From NCBI RefSeq assembly GCF_004193775.1, contig NC_041008.1:42069136-42133135 (forward strand): DNA of 64,000 bases. Reading direction: 5' to 3'. Source of the DNA: Glycine soja (Eukaryota; Streptophyta; Magnoliopsida; Fabales; Fabaceae). The position numbers and the translations under genes are program-made. Position 1 is the first letter of the stretch. Every line of letters starts with the position of its first letter. Below are positions 22,171-36,905 of this stretch, one piece after another. Below the pieces are notes generated by a model that saw nothing but the letters and a program-made list of their open reading frames with translations, was not told the origin of the DNA and searched no databases.

Positions 22171-25100
22171 TAGATATTGTAATTTGACGTTGGGTCAAAA
22201 TAGGTTATAATTAGGCACATTGATAGATATTTTTTCTTGGTTGCAAAGATCACAAACTTCTACACCAACACACAAAACAAGAAAATGACTACTGATCATG
22301 AGAATAACATGTATGTTTGAACTCATTTCTTAATGAAATTTACTATCCATGTAATTTCCTTCTTTCATTTATTTACGTTTCATGCAATCTTTTCTTACTA
22401 CATTTCTTCACCAAATTTTATATTTTTTTAATTTTTTTTTCTTCTCTAAACTCTAAACTTATTTATTTGTTGTTGTTAATTTTTCTGCAACTTTAATATT
22501 GTTTTACATCTAATCTCAATTTACATTTCGAAAACACTTTACATTCCTGTCATTTTATCTATGATTACATTTCAATTCAATTTACTTTCAAAGCAATTTA
22601 CTTTGTTGGCCATTTTTTTTCTTTGCATTTAAACTTTGTTTACCACTCAAAACAATTTTAAGGAAGTCTATATGTTTTGTTCACGTAGGTTGCATCGCAA
22701 GTCAGGCTAAGAAGGAAAATATGAAAAAATAAGGATCGTCATTGACAGACGATAACAACAAATAATAGAACTATCAATTAATTATTGGATGACCACGCAC
22801 AGTTATAATATAACTATCAAATTAATTAACAAATAATTACATAGAAAAAAAGGGGCATCAATTAAGGCGGCATTTTATAAGGCACAATGGATTAGACTGA
22901 GAGATGATTAATTATTTGTCGTTGTCTAACCCGTCGATGTTTCACCTAACGAAGGTTTTAATCCCAATGTTATCTTGATTCCTTGAATCTAAAGTTAGAC
23001 AGAACGTGTTATAGATGAGAACCAAATTATTATTTATTATATAATAATCACGATTTGCAAGAAGGATCAGGAACATTGAGGACAAATTGTACTTTCAGGA
23101 AAAAAAATTATAACCTATATAAAAACAAAAACAAAAAATGAAATCATAAACTTAAAATTAATAAGTTTAGTCTTTTAAACGAGGTTTAAGATTGTGATTG
23201 AGAGTAAAAATATCATTGAACATAATTAATTAGATTTTTCGACGAAAATCGGTTACCGATAAAATAGGTAGGTGTATATTTTTCATTAATAATATTGTTG
23301 AAAAAAGTGATAAAAAAACATAAATTTATTATATGAATAAATGATCTCATTGCTAAATGGTCTAAATCAGCTTATAATAACAGGCACAGTTGATGAACAT
23401 GACACAATTACATGCCAATATGTCTTGCCTTTATTGGAACTGTTTATCTGGTCATTGTTTTCCCGAAATGACTGGTCCATTAATTAGCAACGCTGTTTGT
23501 TATGACATTTGTCTTTGGTTTAAGATGGAAATTAGTGTTGCGCAAACAAGCCGTATAGCTAATCTATTGCTTGAGAAAAGGTGCTTGGAGGAGCAAAGTT
23601 GACTGACACAGATTGATGATGATAATAAAATTATCAAATATTCAAACTTATTTTTTCCGGTGTTCAAATTCTTTAGTTTGATTTTAATTTCATTTGTCAT
23701 GATCAGTTATTGTATGTTAGTAATTAGGTTATTTAAACATTGATTATAAAGATCCAACAAACAATCAAACTAATTTTTCAACTTTTTTTTTCTGGTGGAA
23801 AACAAGACACCATAAAAAATTTCCAAGATATATTTTGCGGTGCCGTTTTACTCAACGAGAAGCTACATTTTTTTTTCTTAAAGCTAATGAAAAGTTACAT
23901 TACATATTTACATATTATATAACAAGAGGAAAATAACTTCGAATTAGTTTTCTAGATATATACGTGTGGTAATGATTTCTTACTTAAAATATAATTAATT
24001 GTTGAAATAAAATACTAAATTTTAATTGAAAAAACTATATAAATTTTTTAGAAAGAATGATTATTCTACATAAAGCCATCGTGTGGCACTGATGATATCA
24101 TCAAAGAATTTCCCACTTATGTTACAAATATTTATATTTCATGCTCACTCACCGTTCTTCTAAAAAAAATGCTCACTCAGCGTTATTACTTATTGTCTTT
24201 GGTTGTATGCTTATTGCCTTAATAAGTAATAAAATTTAAATTACTTCAATGCGTACTTAATAATTACAATTTTACAGTTTTTATTTTAAATTACTAATGC
24301 CTGTAGTAAAACTAGATAAGTTATTTTCTTTTTTTAGAATTGAATTATTAATAATACATTATTTTAAGAAAGGGGATAATTTAGTCTTATAAGTATTCAC
24401 TTTTATCCTCTAAATTCTAAGATAATTACTAATTTTTTTTATTTCTTATACAATACTTTCAAATGATAAATATCTCAGAATAATATAAATAAATTATTAT
24501 AAAAGCATTGGTGAAATGATGAAGCTTCTGGATTATGAATCCTTTTTATAATCTTTAAATCAGTTTTATTACTGTCACTTACAACATTAGATAATGTAAT
24601 CAATTAAGAACGAATATGGTTATTATGTGCATTGTCCAATGACAATCGTAATCTAAAATAGTCGCATTCTGCACAGTAGTATATATAACTTAGACAAGTG
24701 AAAGTTCACCTATAAATATTAAAGACCCTTTGCACTTTACCATATGTAAAAAAGAAAATGTCTCACATGTGATGATTTAAGTACGTCCAAGTCCTACTTT
24801 CATTATTTTATGAAACTTACTAAAGTTAACTTTCTGACGCATGCATGCCAATATATGCCATATGCATGTTTTCCCTCGACACGTTACCCATACAGTAGCA
24901 GTGATATATTAGATTAGATATACCATAAAGAAAAAAGTTGAAACAATGATGCAAATTAATTAAACAAATAAATGATGCATTATTTAAAAAAGTATTACCT
25001 TAGCCCATGAGATTAGTGCATGAAAAAGACCTATAATACTAGTTCTATTCCGCCAACTCTTGGAAAAATCAGGGTGTGGTGCATTATTCCACTTGCGTTA

Positions 25101-27600
25101 AACTAAACAAAACGTATATTTAATCATATCAATTTCGTCACTAAAAATCAACCAAATACTCTACCATGAATTTAGAAAATTGATTCAAACTCAGAATGGA
25201 GACAAAGAAAACAATCATCCCATCTATACGTCACTAGAACAACAGCAGATTGATGTTGAGATTGGTTCACACCCTCTTCCTTTGTGGGGTCGAATATAAT
25301 AGTTTCACTAATGTACGTGACTCTTGACAACACTAAGAATTATTATTTTCTTTCAAAACTATTTTAATTATAATACGCACAAATTCCTCGCCATCGTGCT
25401 CATCCGGCTGCCTCCAAAAGAGAAATTCCAAGAAAGTGACGCACCAAATCTCCATCAGTTTGGTTCTCATTTATTGTTCTCATTTGCCATATTGTCTTGG
25501 CCAACTTAATTGTGGTTTTATTTGAATTTTTCTCTTACTTTTTCCGATGGAAACTGCTACGGATATCAATTTGTCTTTGCAATCCCAACCCTTTGCGTAG
25601 CACATAAATTCATTTCACATTTATAGATGACAATTATATGATAGACAGATACTATTCCTTATATGTATTTATAATGCAATTATATCCATAAATATTCACA
25701 AGATGTTTTTATTTATTAACTTATTTATTGCGGCTATTTTGAAATTGTAGCTATAATGCATATGTATATGCGTCAAGGAAAAATGTTGATTGGTTGGCCT
25801 TGAAAAGATGGATCCAAAGATGATGATATAATCGACAAATTGGCTTTCAAATGTCTAGTCATTCTTGTTCTTGTAGTGCGACTAAGTTGGAATTAGATTG
25901 CTTGATAAATAATTAAGGTCGTATTTCTGAGAAACCTCCAGGAAATCAAATGTTGATATTGATTTTAATCATGGTTTCCATCATTGTCGACCTAGACAAA
26001 TCCTTCAAGAAAATAAATAAATTAAATTAATTAGGTTAAAATAAATCGGACGTACATGGGGGTGTTAGACAAATGAAAAATTATATTAAATTTAAATACA
26101 TTTTATAATTTTGAGATGTAAAATGATAACATATATGATATAATACGTATAGTTGTTGTGATACGCAAGTTCAATAATATTTTTTAAAAAATTATATAAA
26201 ATAAATATTTTTCATTTATTTCAACTATTAAAATATTATATATTTTACAGTATATAGTGAAAATGGTTATACGCTTCTTTAGTATTCCATGTTAATTATG
26301 TATGACATAAATATTCATACAATTTCAAGAGTTTACCATTTGGATTTTATATAAATATTAGAATCATATAATATATATATATCATTATTAATATAGTTAA
26401 TAACAAAAATAGATTTATGTTTAATGGAAATTTATTTAAATCAGTTATACTTAAAATATAACTTTATTTAAAAATACCCTTTCTAACTATTTCATCTAAT
26501 TTTCTGAAACAATAATGTTTTTTAAGTGAAAACCATAATGTTAATAAATATGTTAAAAAGGAATATGTGTATAAGAATAACAGTATAAAAAGAAAATTGC
26601 ATATAAGAAAAAAAATATAAAAGAAAATACACTATATAATCAATAGTAAAAACTTTCTAAATTTAGCATGGTCTTATTAATATATAGGGAAAAATTATTA
26701 AAAACTTCACATTTGACACAGGTTATCATTCAATAACTTTGAAATATTTGTGTAAAAAAAAAAACCTTGAAATATATATACTATAGTTATAGATATATAC
26801 AATCATAGATTATTATGTGTACGAGGGATTTTTGCCATTAAGGAAAGAAAATCTGACTAAAACATAATTATTCAATTAAATAAATGATTACTTGTTTTAT
26901 TTCCCATAAGTTTTAAAATTATTTTATTAAATAATTAATAATCTTTCAAAGATTATTTAATTCATTTAGGTAATTATTTTTTTTGGTGTGCCATTTAGGT
27001 AATTAATAATTAACAAAGTATGTTATCCTACCCATGATAAATTGTTAATGTGGCCTCTTTTTTTTCTTATTTCCAGTTCTTGAAAAAGACTAGGCGTAAA
27101 TTAATTAAGGAGGCTATGACTAATTACTTAATGAGACCCGATCTTCTTTCTGAAGCAAGACAGCAAAAACAAAAGACCTAGCGAATTATCGATAACATCA
27201 AAAAATTTAAAATACACATGTTGGTCTTTCTCTTTTCTCTAATGCAATTATTAACCTATTCGTGGCTTTGTTTTATTATTCTACTAGATGCAAAAGAACA
27301 TACACCGGACTTTCCTGATTTTTGTTTTTAAAATGAACATCCAATCGTGAACAGCTTTAATTGCTTGCGATGGTATCATAAAAGTTAACATGGTCAGGTT
27401 CGATCATGTGAAAGCAATGAAGATTTAGGTACCTAAAACATCGATTTGCACTAATATAGCATTACCTTTATTTATATAAAGTTATATATATATCAATGCT
27501 GTGTGAGGCAGCGCCAATGAATAAGACACAATGGGGTCAAATCAGTTAATCTTGATTAGCATTGCCATTAAAATAATAAGATCAGATTCCTTTTCGACTT
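22171..27600. other. Long gene-free AT-rich region
   Basis: No coding region with a recognisable domain was found on either strand. Open frames at 23390-23602, 23740-23922 and 25324-25509 lack known motifs and have the composition of chance frames. A CATGCATG-type cluster at 24838-24868 matches RY-element words but has no associated gene. A weak CACTACAAGAAC-like motif lies at about 25873-25887 on the minus strand. Confidence 0.45.
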
Positions 27601-27676
27601 GGTCAATAATCACCCAAATTAATTAATTATTCAAAAGTTTTGAGGGTTTCGGGACCCTCTGCTCTCCTTCTATAGC

Positions 27677-27684
27677 TATAAAAG
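27677..27684 (+). promoter_or_regulatory. Orphan TATA-type core promoter
   Basis: TATAAAAG is followed about 30 bases later by CATTAGGATCC and then a CA/CT-rich leader-like stretch (27715-27780), unlike the surrounding AT-rich DNA. No open frame follows. It could belong to a noncoding transcript or be left over from a lost gene. Confidence 0.35.
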
Positions 27685-27799
27685 CGAGGACACTTTTTCA
27701 TTAGGATCCATTTAACTATCATTTAGCTACCCACTGCAAATCCACTCCAAAATTGCACCAAATAAAGTGATCCTCACCCCGTGCTGGCTAAAAAGATCA

Positions 27800-30700
27800 C
27801 ATTATCGGTGAAAATTACAAAAGCATTTATTAAATTAAACATTACCCCTTAACCTATTGGACAACGATATCATTTTCTTTATTTTTTTATTAGTGAAAAC
27901 TCACGAACGAGGGAGGAGAGAAATAACTAAGTACCAAAAATCTTTATTAGTAATTGAGTATAACCAAACACATGAAAATTCTGTGCCCAGTTTCCATCCC
28001 CTCTCATCATCAATATATATATATTAATCATTTTGACAACTTTTTGAATCAGTATAGGATGTTCCAATTTGGTTGCCATATAAATCCAACATTAACTTTA
28101 TGGGACATATTAAGTAAATTGGTTTTTTATATATATTATAAGAAATGTTGTACATTTATTATTAAAATTAAAAATTAATTAATGATTAAATAATTACTTA
28201 AAAAGTCGTGTATTTTTTTCAGCAAAACAATCTTATATTTTTCATTTAATTTCAACGAATTCTAATATTACTTAATGACGTGTATTTATATTTCTTATTT
28301 TTTATAATGAGAAAAGTTTTCATTTAATATATTTCATTTATATTTGTGTGTAATTGTTTAAAGATAAAGCGACACACAGATGGTTAGTTCGTGGTAGTTG
28401 ATGCTCTTCAAAGAAAAATTAAAACTGCATTATTTCTAGAAATAATTGTTATTAGAAGCTATATATATGGAGTACCTTTATACATTTTATCATTTTATTG
28501 CCAAATAGGAAAAGTTGTATGTGATCTTTCCTCGATAAAGATGACATAGACATCGAAAGTAAAGTACATTTATATTAATTTGGAGATACTTGGCATTTTG
28601 TGTCGTATCCATGTATGTGAGTTTTCAAGCCCTCATGTAATAAACAAATGCAACCAAACTTTGCCTCTACAGTTAGGTTTTGGACCTTTCATTATAAAGG
28701 ACAATGTTTACTTCAGCGACTAAAAACGCATCTCATCCATGGACACACGTTTCAATCCCACAATTTGAAACTTCCACATAAATTTTAGTAAATTGTTTTT
28801 TTTAATACATTAATTTTAATATTTGTTCTTTGTATCCATTTGTCCAGCACACCAAGATTGGCTTACCTTGGGCGAAGCTGAATAAATGCATGTACATCCA
28901 TGAGATTGCAAAATAAAATAAAATAAAAGTTTTTTCATAATTGTCATTAATTATGCCCAAGTAATCTTCCATACCTAGTTGTATAAGTTTTATTTATCAA
29001 CAAAAATTAGTTTTTAATTAATTTTTTTTATCAGCAGAAGAATTTAGATCTAAAATCTCTCTCGTTCTTCCTTTTTTTTTTCTTTTATCATTAACTCAAT
29101 CTTATAATCTCTTATCTCTTTGTATAAGTACATAAACTTTTTTTATGCTTTTTTTTATAAATAAAATGAACAGAAAAGAAGGGATTGAGTGAGCTTCTTT
29201 CATTGATTAAGATACCTTTGTTTTCTTCCAAGGTAATTAGAGGCTAATATATACTCGTTTTGAAGGAATCTATGATATATTTTGATCATGGAAGCTAACA
29301 ATAATAAAGGAGGACATGAAAAAGAGAGAAAGAGAAAGGTATTGGGAGAGGTGGATGTAGGAATCAATCTGTCATATTTATGTTTCCTTTTTTGTTGGCC
29401 ACTACTTTTATTTTTCTCTTTTATCTTATACTAGTACACCTTTTTTCATATTATGCGTGTTTGTGAGGGAAATTAAAAATGGAAAATGTTAGATGGCTAC
29501 GAACAAGGTGGGGCGACTGTTCCTTTTTATTCAACCTACCTGTCAATATTATTATTCGTTATCAAACTTTTTATTTTTTTTTTGAAATATATCATACAAA
29601 AATAATAGTAATTTTATGTGAAGAATATGATATGTAGGCTCCATATCAGTTGAAGGTTTGATGCAAGACCTTGCATGGGAGAGGTATTCTTTGTTTGATT
29701 CCGTGAAAGTGACAAGGCAATGGATAGTTTCTCTACGAAATATCTTACGTGAAAATCTAGGTTAACCGTACTCAAATTCTAAGAAGGCCGGTGCATTCTA
29801 TACCAGAAAAACAAAAAACAAAAAAAAAAACTTTTACATATTTAAACTTTTATTACATCTAGTAGACCTAACGAGAGCATACTAGAAACTGAATCGATTA
29901 TGCCTAATAACTAAAACTAGTTACTATTAGATAAAATATATTTTTACCTTATAAAATTAAAAATACTTAAATTTTATTTCTGTAAATTTTTTATAATAAT
30001 TTTTTATCTTCATAAAATTAAAATGTGTCAAAGTTTTATATACATATAAGATATTTTCTCCTCCTTGTTATGTGATAGAGCTTCCTTCACATTATTGAAC
30101 TTGTAGGTTTTTATTTATAAGCTTTATTATTTTCGAATATTATTACTTAAATTAATTTTAATTTCAAATGTTAATACAATATACTGTTTTGAATATACTT
30201 TTCTTTTTTAGATAAATTCAATTTTAATATTATTACAGTCTTAATTTATATTTAAATTTAAATTTTGACAAATTTTATTTATGATGTTTGAATCTTTTAA
30301 TTTATCTTTTTTATAATTTTGCTTCAATGTTAGAAATTTTTTATCTCTTTAATTTATTCATATTTAATAAATAAAATATTTCGTAATAATATAAATATCT
30401 ATATATGATTTTATTTAAATTAAATTTTACTAGTTAAATACCCTTGCACTGCTATTAATTTTATATTTATAATTTTTTATATTATTAAAACTTTTTTTTG
30501 TATCTAAATATTATATTTTTATGAATAAAAATATATGTTATTATTAGTAGTATTTAAGATAACATGTAATTTGTTTATATTGTTATCATTATAATAAATA
30601 TTTATGACAATTTAAAAAATCATGATAATAAAAAATTATCACAGAAAATATATTAGTGTTACTTAAATTTGTATGAATAATTAATTTTAATTATAATATA

Positions 30701-30940
30701 TAAATTTATTATTAATTAGAATCTTCTAACAATTATAATAATTGTATAATTATAATTTAGTGAGAATAAATATGTGATGTCACATGGTATCAGGTGACAA
30801 AATTTTATTTTTTTTATATAATATAGTATGACAAATTTTTCTTTTTTTATGTAATATAGTCCATAGTAGATAGTAGATAGATTTATAGAATCTATTTAAA
30901 GTTAAAAATATTTATATCATGTCACGTGTATTTACTAAAA
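27800..30940. other. Gene-free AT-rich region
   Basis: Nothing recognisable as a gene apart from a 48-codon frame at 29288-29434. A short imperfect tandem repeat (about 38 bp, GACAAATTTT...TATAATATAGT) lies near 30797-30862. The rest is low-complexity AT-rich DNA. Confidence 0.45.
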
Positions 30941-30949
30941 TTTGAAATT

Positions 30950-31310
30950 GACATAAGTTAAGGTGTATTGGATGTGGCTAAAATGGACTTTCAGACTTCA
31001 CATGTCGACTTTGAGAGATACCTTTGTTAAGAGAACAAGAAGAAAAATTTGTAAAACAAAGGACTCCAACGCTAGTAAGTTTGAGTTAAGAGATAAATTA
31101 AGCGTATGCGTACCAGAGCAAGTGTGTGAGCCCAAGGTGTGAGCGAATGCATTATGTGTTCAGCATTTGATAGAACCTGATATTTATAGGAGTGAAATGG
31201 AGCCGCGGGTTCTTGTTTGTTTGTAGGGGTAAAATGTATATTAGAGATAAATACTAATTAATAAATGTACCTTATAGATAATAAGTGACTTTGTAGATAA
31301 TTGAATATAT
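30950..31310. mobile_element. Possible noncoding transposon remnant
   Basis: A GC-richer island contains ACAAAGGACTCCAACGCT, CCAAGGTGTGAGCGAATGC and GATATTTATAGGAGTGAAATG. I associate this word set with dispersed noncoding repeats in legume genomes. No terminal repeats or coding sequence are visible, so the assignment rests on recall and composition. Confidence 0.3.
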
Positions 31311-34300
31311 GTCAAGAGATAAGGAGATTCAAATATATTCAAGTAATAAGAGGTTAGAGATAACATGTGAGTTATGTAGTTTTACAGATAATTAACATGA
31401 AGGGTTGACAAGTGTCTCGGATTGTCGTATATGAAATTACGTATATTTTATGGATATGGACATTACATCATGTAGAATAAATATTAATTACACATGTTTC
31501 TTATGTTGTTTCAAATCCATATATATATATATATATATATGGGTGTGGTTGACAATTGTACATTAAGGAAACAACCCCGAATATTGGATTGCTGATTGCA
31601 ACAATGGAGGGTAAACAACTTCGTGACTTATTCTCGCCTAAAACGTTGCAAATTTGACCAACTTAACAATTTGACTAAAAATGATGCACAACCATGAGGC
31701 ATAACGTATTTGAGAAGTCTACTTCCCTAGTTCATTTCTTTTATATTGATTCAAAGTGTATGATCGAATACCAGGTAGTTTGACATTCAGCTCCTTTATT
31801 ATTGTGTTTTAAATTTTAATGAATATACATTATGGACATAAGGAAATTGATTGATTGATCCGGAAAGGGAGGCAATTAGAACAATAATGCATGTTAGGTG
31901 TTTGAAAATCCCGACTTCAATTTTCAAATCCTTTATCTACTAAAATGTCCTTTTCAAGAATAATGCTTAAAACTAATGTAAGACAACACTTATTTCCTCT
32001 TTTAGTCAATTTTTTAATTTGATTTTTTTAGACCATTGTTTCTCTGATTAAGAATTGAGAAATGAAAAATTCCACTTTGATATCAACCATCTAGATGTGT
32101 AAACTTCTTTTTGGTTTCTCAAGATGTGTAAACTAGATCACACGTTTCTCAAATTTTAAGCTTTCTTCCAACCCATAGTTAGCTTGCATATAGACTTTTG
32201 CAGTAAAATGCTATTATAACCTTGAAAGTTCGCAGATTGGTAATGAAGACGTTAAGTTTATTGCTGCTTTAATTTTATAGGTAACTGACGTAACCTATCA
32301 TAATAATCACTAAACAAAAAGGTGGGGATAAGTAGAAGCGATTGGGATCCAAGATACTATAGTGCCTTAATTCGTTTTAAATTACAGTCATTATAAAGTG
32401 AATTTATTCTACAATTTTCTTTTTATTTACATAAAAGTAATTCTGCCCCGGCCCCATTGCATGGAGGTTTATGCCAAGCACATTTTCATGTTAAAAGACA
32501 AACATTGGCATCTCAATAAATTGCACTTTAAAAAAATCGTAGCACATCACAAAACCTGTTCCCTAAGGCAAAAGGAAAAGTAGGATTGGATCATGCACTA
32601 GAGTTTTCAATAAGCGCCAAACTTTCTTGGATTGAAGAGGTATATATTAAAGTTGAAAAAAAATCTAAAAGTAAATAATAAATAAACCCACATGGACTAA
32701 TTAACGTAAAAGTTGCACAGGGAAGAAGCTTAAATATATATATAATTTTTTAATTACTTATTTAATTGTGTATTAATGACTGAGGTGTTATGATGAGAAT
32801 TGGTGGGTAAAATTACGTACGGACATACATAACTGTGACAACTAAGAGACAGATCTTTCTTGAACACCATTCATAGGTTTTGTTCACCCTCTCTCATTAT
32901 CTTAATGAAAATCATTTAGCAATGCCAGTGGCACATCATCATATTATGGAGGAAATGTTGTAAACTAAATATACAAGCATGTGAGGTTGCATGTATACAT
33001 TTCAATGCTATATACCTGATTTTATATAATAGATTGAGATTCTCAATTATTTTAGCAAGTTAAGCAAGGCGATTGCCACTTTTGTTATTCATACAAAAGT
33101 AGCAGGATGCGACGCGACACTGTTGACCCGCTACATAAACTTACGAACTCCCTATATGTGTATCTAACTGTACTTGTTTTAGACATCAATTACCCTGCAC
33201 ATGCTTTGGGTCGGATTTCGAAAGAAAAAAGTTGTATAAATTAATTAATTGGGAATATGGTTCCGTCTTCTTAAAATTAACGATCACTCGTTCAATCAAA
33301 TAGGTTTATTGCAATTTTACTTTTCATAGACGACAGAAACCAGAACTTTTGATGTTGTATGAAAAGCTTTAATTATTATTTTAGTTTTTTAATTTAATTT
33401 TAGGTTCAATTTTGTTTTTATTTTTATTTTTAAAAATTCAATTTGATATTTTAATTTATTTATTAAATTTAATTTGATTCTTTTATTATTAAAAGGTTCA
33501 GTTAAATCTTTTATTTCTTAAAATGAGTTAAATTTAGTCTCATGTTTCTGATCAATTTACAAAAATAGTAATTAAAAAATAACTATACAAAAATAGAGTA
33601 GTATGAAAATTATTTATGGTGCAGGAGTTGATTGTACAAGAGTCGTGATCTTGTATGTATTATTAGGAGACATCATCTTATGTGGAGTCTTTTGTTGTTT
33701 TTAAAGTTTTGATAAGTCATTACCATATTCCAGAGATGACTAGGAAGCGTCATCTTATATGTAGTCTCTAAAGATGTTATCGTGTACGCCGTATTTAGTA
33801 TAATTTCTTAAAAAAAAAAAAAATAACTTAACTTGTCTCTGGTTGCACCAACTCGAATTTTGTGTTAAAATTTCATAATAGATTGAAAAACTAAGAAAGA
33901 AACACTAATATTAAAGGAAAAACATCAAACAGTGAAAGTCAACAAGGAAAGGTTGTTTTGATTTTTATTCCTGATCTAGGTCATAGTTAACTTGAAATTG
34001 CAAACAATTACTCCTATTGTGTCATTCATTCATGTCTTAAATCTATTCCAAATTTAACTCAATATGAGGTTAATTTATTTTTAAGTTACTCTTTTTATTT
34101 AACTTTTAACATTTTATAAACATAATATCTAATAATATTTTGAATTAAATCAAATCATTATTAAAATAGCTTACTTCCAAAATATCACAATTAAATTATA
34201 AATATTATATATATTAAATAAATTAAAAAACTAATACGTAGTTTGTAAAAAAAAATCATCCAGATTTTTAATTAAACATTTTATCAGTTTTAATCTAATT

Positions 34301-36230
34301 CTAATTCAAACCTAAATCGAAATCTTGAATAATACGGACATTTTTAAAATGACATTAATTGTAAATGAAATTATGACTAAGTCATTCAAATATATTAAAT
34401 TAATAAATTTAAATTTTAATAGTATTTTGATTTATATTAAATCAAATCAAATTCCAATTAAATATGATTCGGTCAAAATATTAATTCAATAAAGTTTATA
34501 TTTTAAATATCACAACTAAGTTATAAAGATTAAATAAACCAATTAATAAATTAAAAATAAGTAATTCATAAGAAAATCATTTAATTTTTTAAACTAATAT
34601 CAGTTATAATCTATTTAAAATTCAAATATATTTTGTCTTCATTAATAAAAAATTAAAACAATATTTATTGTACACTAAATTATAACTTCATTGTATAAGT
34701 CAAAATATTAGACTCAAATGCCACAACACAATTTAAAAAACATGATTTGGGTTTAAACATATTATTTATACTTAATTGGTTTTAATTTTATGATACAATC
34801 ATGATTTTAATATCTTCAAAATAAATGTATTATGATGTTAAAAAGTTCCTTTACGACAGTTTATTTCTCCACTGCGTCATCTCGTTTAGTCTTCACTCTA
34901 TAGCAACACTAATATTCAAATTGATTGAAAGATCTAAAATTCTTCGTTTTACTTGGTTGTTTTTTAATAGACTTTTCACATTTATTCAACTGATTTATTG
35001 GTTTATTTTGAGGGTTTTGATTTTCGTCCATGCATTCGAAGAAGACTTAATTGGGAGAGACAATATTTATACCCCAAAAAATTTAGTATTTAACCGTTGA
35101 AAGATATGCTTCATATGTAAACAATTTATTTTTATTTTTTTATAGTTTTATTTAGTTTTTTTTATCTTCTTCCTATAATAATATTTTTATTTATTTACTT
35201 TCTTTTATCATTGGTTTATTTTTGTATAGTTTTATTTTTATCTTCTTAATGTTTCTTTTTTTATTTAAGTTTTATAATTTTACTTCATGACAATGACAAG
35301 AAACAATAAATATAAGATATAAATTACCTATTTATTTGATATCAATATTAGTTTAAGCATTAGTATATGTATGGAGTTAGAATAAAATATTAATACCAAA
35401 TATAAATATACCATTAAATATTAAATATTTAATTTCAAAATCTATTTAGTAGAACACATTAACAATCATTTTTTTGTAGTTTAATTAAATTAGATAGATT
35501 TTTTTTAATCATTCTACTTATGATTTATTCTCCTTTTTTTATTTTTTTTAGTTTTAATTACTTTCAAAAAAATATCTATATACAATTTGATAGAATTACA
35601 CAAAAATTAAGAAAATTGCCATGAGCATATATTTGGTTTAATTAAATCGTTAAATCTTATAAGAATTTTTATTTATATAATATTTTAATTAATTTATTAA
35701 TTTTTTCAGAATATTTTTATAATTATAATAATCAATTATCATATCATCAAAATAATATAAATTATGACCTCTATATATATTATTAATATTTTTTATTAGA
35801 ATCATATTTTTTTATATTGTATACAAATGCAATTCTTTTTATAAAGATAATAATTTTTAAAATAACATTTATATAAATTAAAATTGTACGAGATATTTTT
35901 AGATATAAAACTATTTGAATATATATATAAACTAATATATACATATATAAAATTTTAAAATAATTAAAATACATTTAAAATATAATAATATAAAAAAATT
36001 ACAAATTATAAACTCTATGCAAGGTACGAGCTGGTACACTAATTTTAGAGTTTAATTTTCATATTCTCTAACTTTTAATTTTTTATATTATCAATTAATA
36101 AAAAATAAAATATAATTTTAAAAGTAATTATTATAAAATTATCGTATCCGGTATATAATGATATAATTAGACGACATTCTAAAATAATGTACTAATATTA
36201 CATTCTAATTAAGTAATATTTTTCATATGA
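31311..36230. other. Gene-free AT-rich region with simple repeats
   Basis: No supported gene. Includes (TA)11 at 31519-31540. The 33380-33550 part is rich in TTTTAATTTAATTT-like words of the kind seen in foldback repeats. From 34000 to 36230 the DNA is extremely AT-rich, and open frames such as 34825-35100 and 35783-35974 look like chance frames. Confidence 0.45.
31519..31540. repeat. (TA)n microsatellite
   Basis: Eleven uninterrupted AT dinucleotides. Confidence 0.9.
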
Positions 36231-36234
36231 TTGT

Positions 36235-36235
36235 A

Positions 36236-36278
<43 letters not shown>

Positions 36279-36304
36279 GTAATAATAATAATAATAATAA
36301 TAAT
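36235..36304. repeat. (AAT)n microsatellite, about 23 units
   Basis: Near-perfect run of AAT/TAA trinucleotides with one TAG interruption around 36279. Confidence 0.95.
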
Positions 36305-36679
36305 ACATGTTACAAAAAATAACTTTGAAAATATTTGTTTCTAATTAACAGTAGTTGAATACTAATCCTTTTTAAAATATAAAAATTACTGAATCGACTT
36401 GTTTATTCTATTAAATCTTTTTCATGCAATTAAATATCATTACTTAATAAAGAACAATTTCTTTTATAAAAAAATAAGACTAATTTAATTTTTATACTGT
36501 ATAATGATACAAAAACTTAATTAAAAGTTTAATAATAAATTTATAAGAATGTTCATAACTCCACATTAGGGATTGAGAGGTGATATGTAAAACAATTAAA
36601 ACTGTTGTTGACCAATAAACTTAAAAAAGTCTTTAATTTTTATTTTCTAAGAGAAGAGAAAGTTGTCTATGGTTGAATG

Positions 36680-36905
36680 TTAACCGCTAGCATGTCCATC
36701 GAGATACCGTGAACCTGCACCGCATTAGATCTCTCTCACCTCACACAATGCAAATTTCTCCAACCGTTGAACAGTTTGAACGAGCAACACAGCGAGAAAC
36801 AGAACAATAGAAGTGGACCCACCTCTACGAGGTCAGCATCTGTGATCCCCACCCCTTACACGTGCACCATCACGTGGCATCGTGCCATTCACATTCACAC
36901 CACTA
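36680..36905. promoter_or_regulatory. GC-richer island with two G-box/ABRE motifs
   Basis: Within AT-rich DNA this stretch is markedly GC-richer and contains CACGTG at 36859-36864 and CACGTGGC at 36871-36878, 12 bases apart. CACGTGGC is a strong G-box/ABRE core bound by bZIP and bHLH factors. It lies about 2.2 kb upstream of the RING gene. Its role as a distal element of that gene is inference. Confidence 0.4.

Noticed and set aside
24838..24868. CATGCATG / GCATATGCATG cluster as a seed-type RY promoter element
   Set aside because: No gene or promoter follows within several kilobases; short palindromes are common in AT-rich DNA.
25873..25887. CACTACAAGAAC-like motif as another CACTA terminus
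   Set aside because: No subterminal repeat array and no partner end; could be chance.
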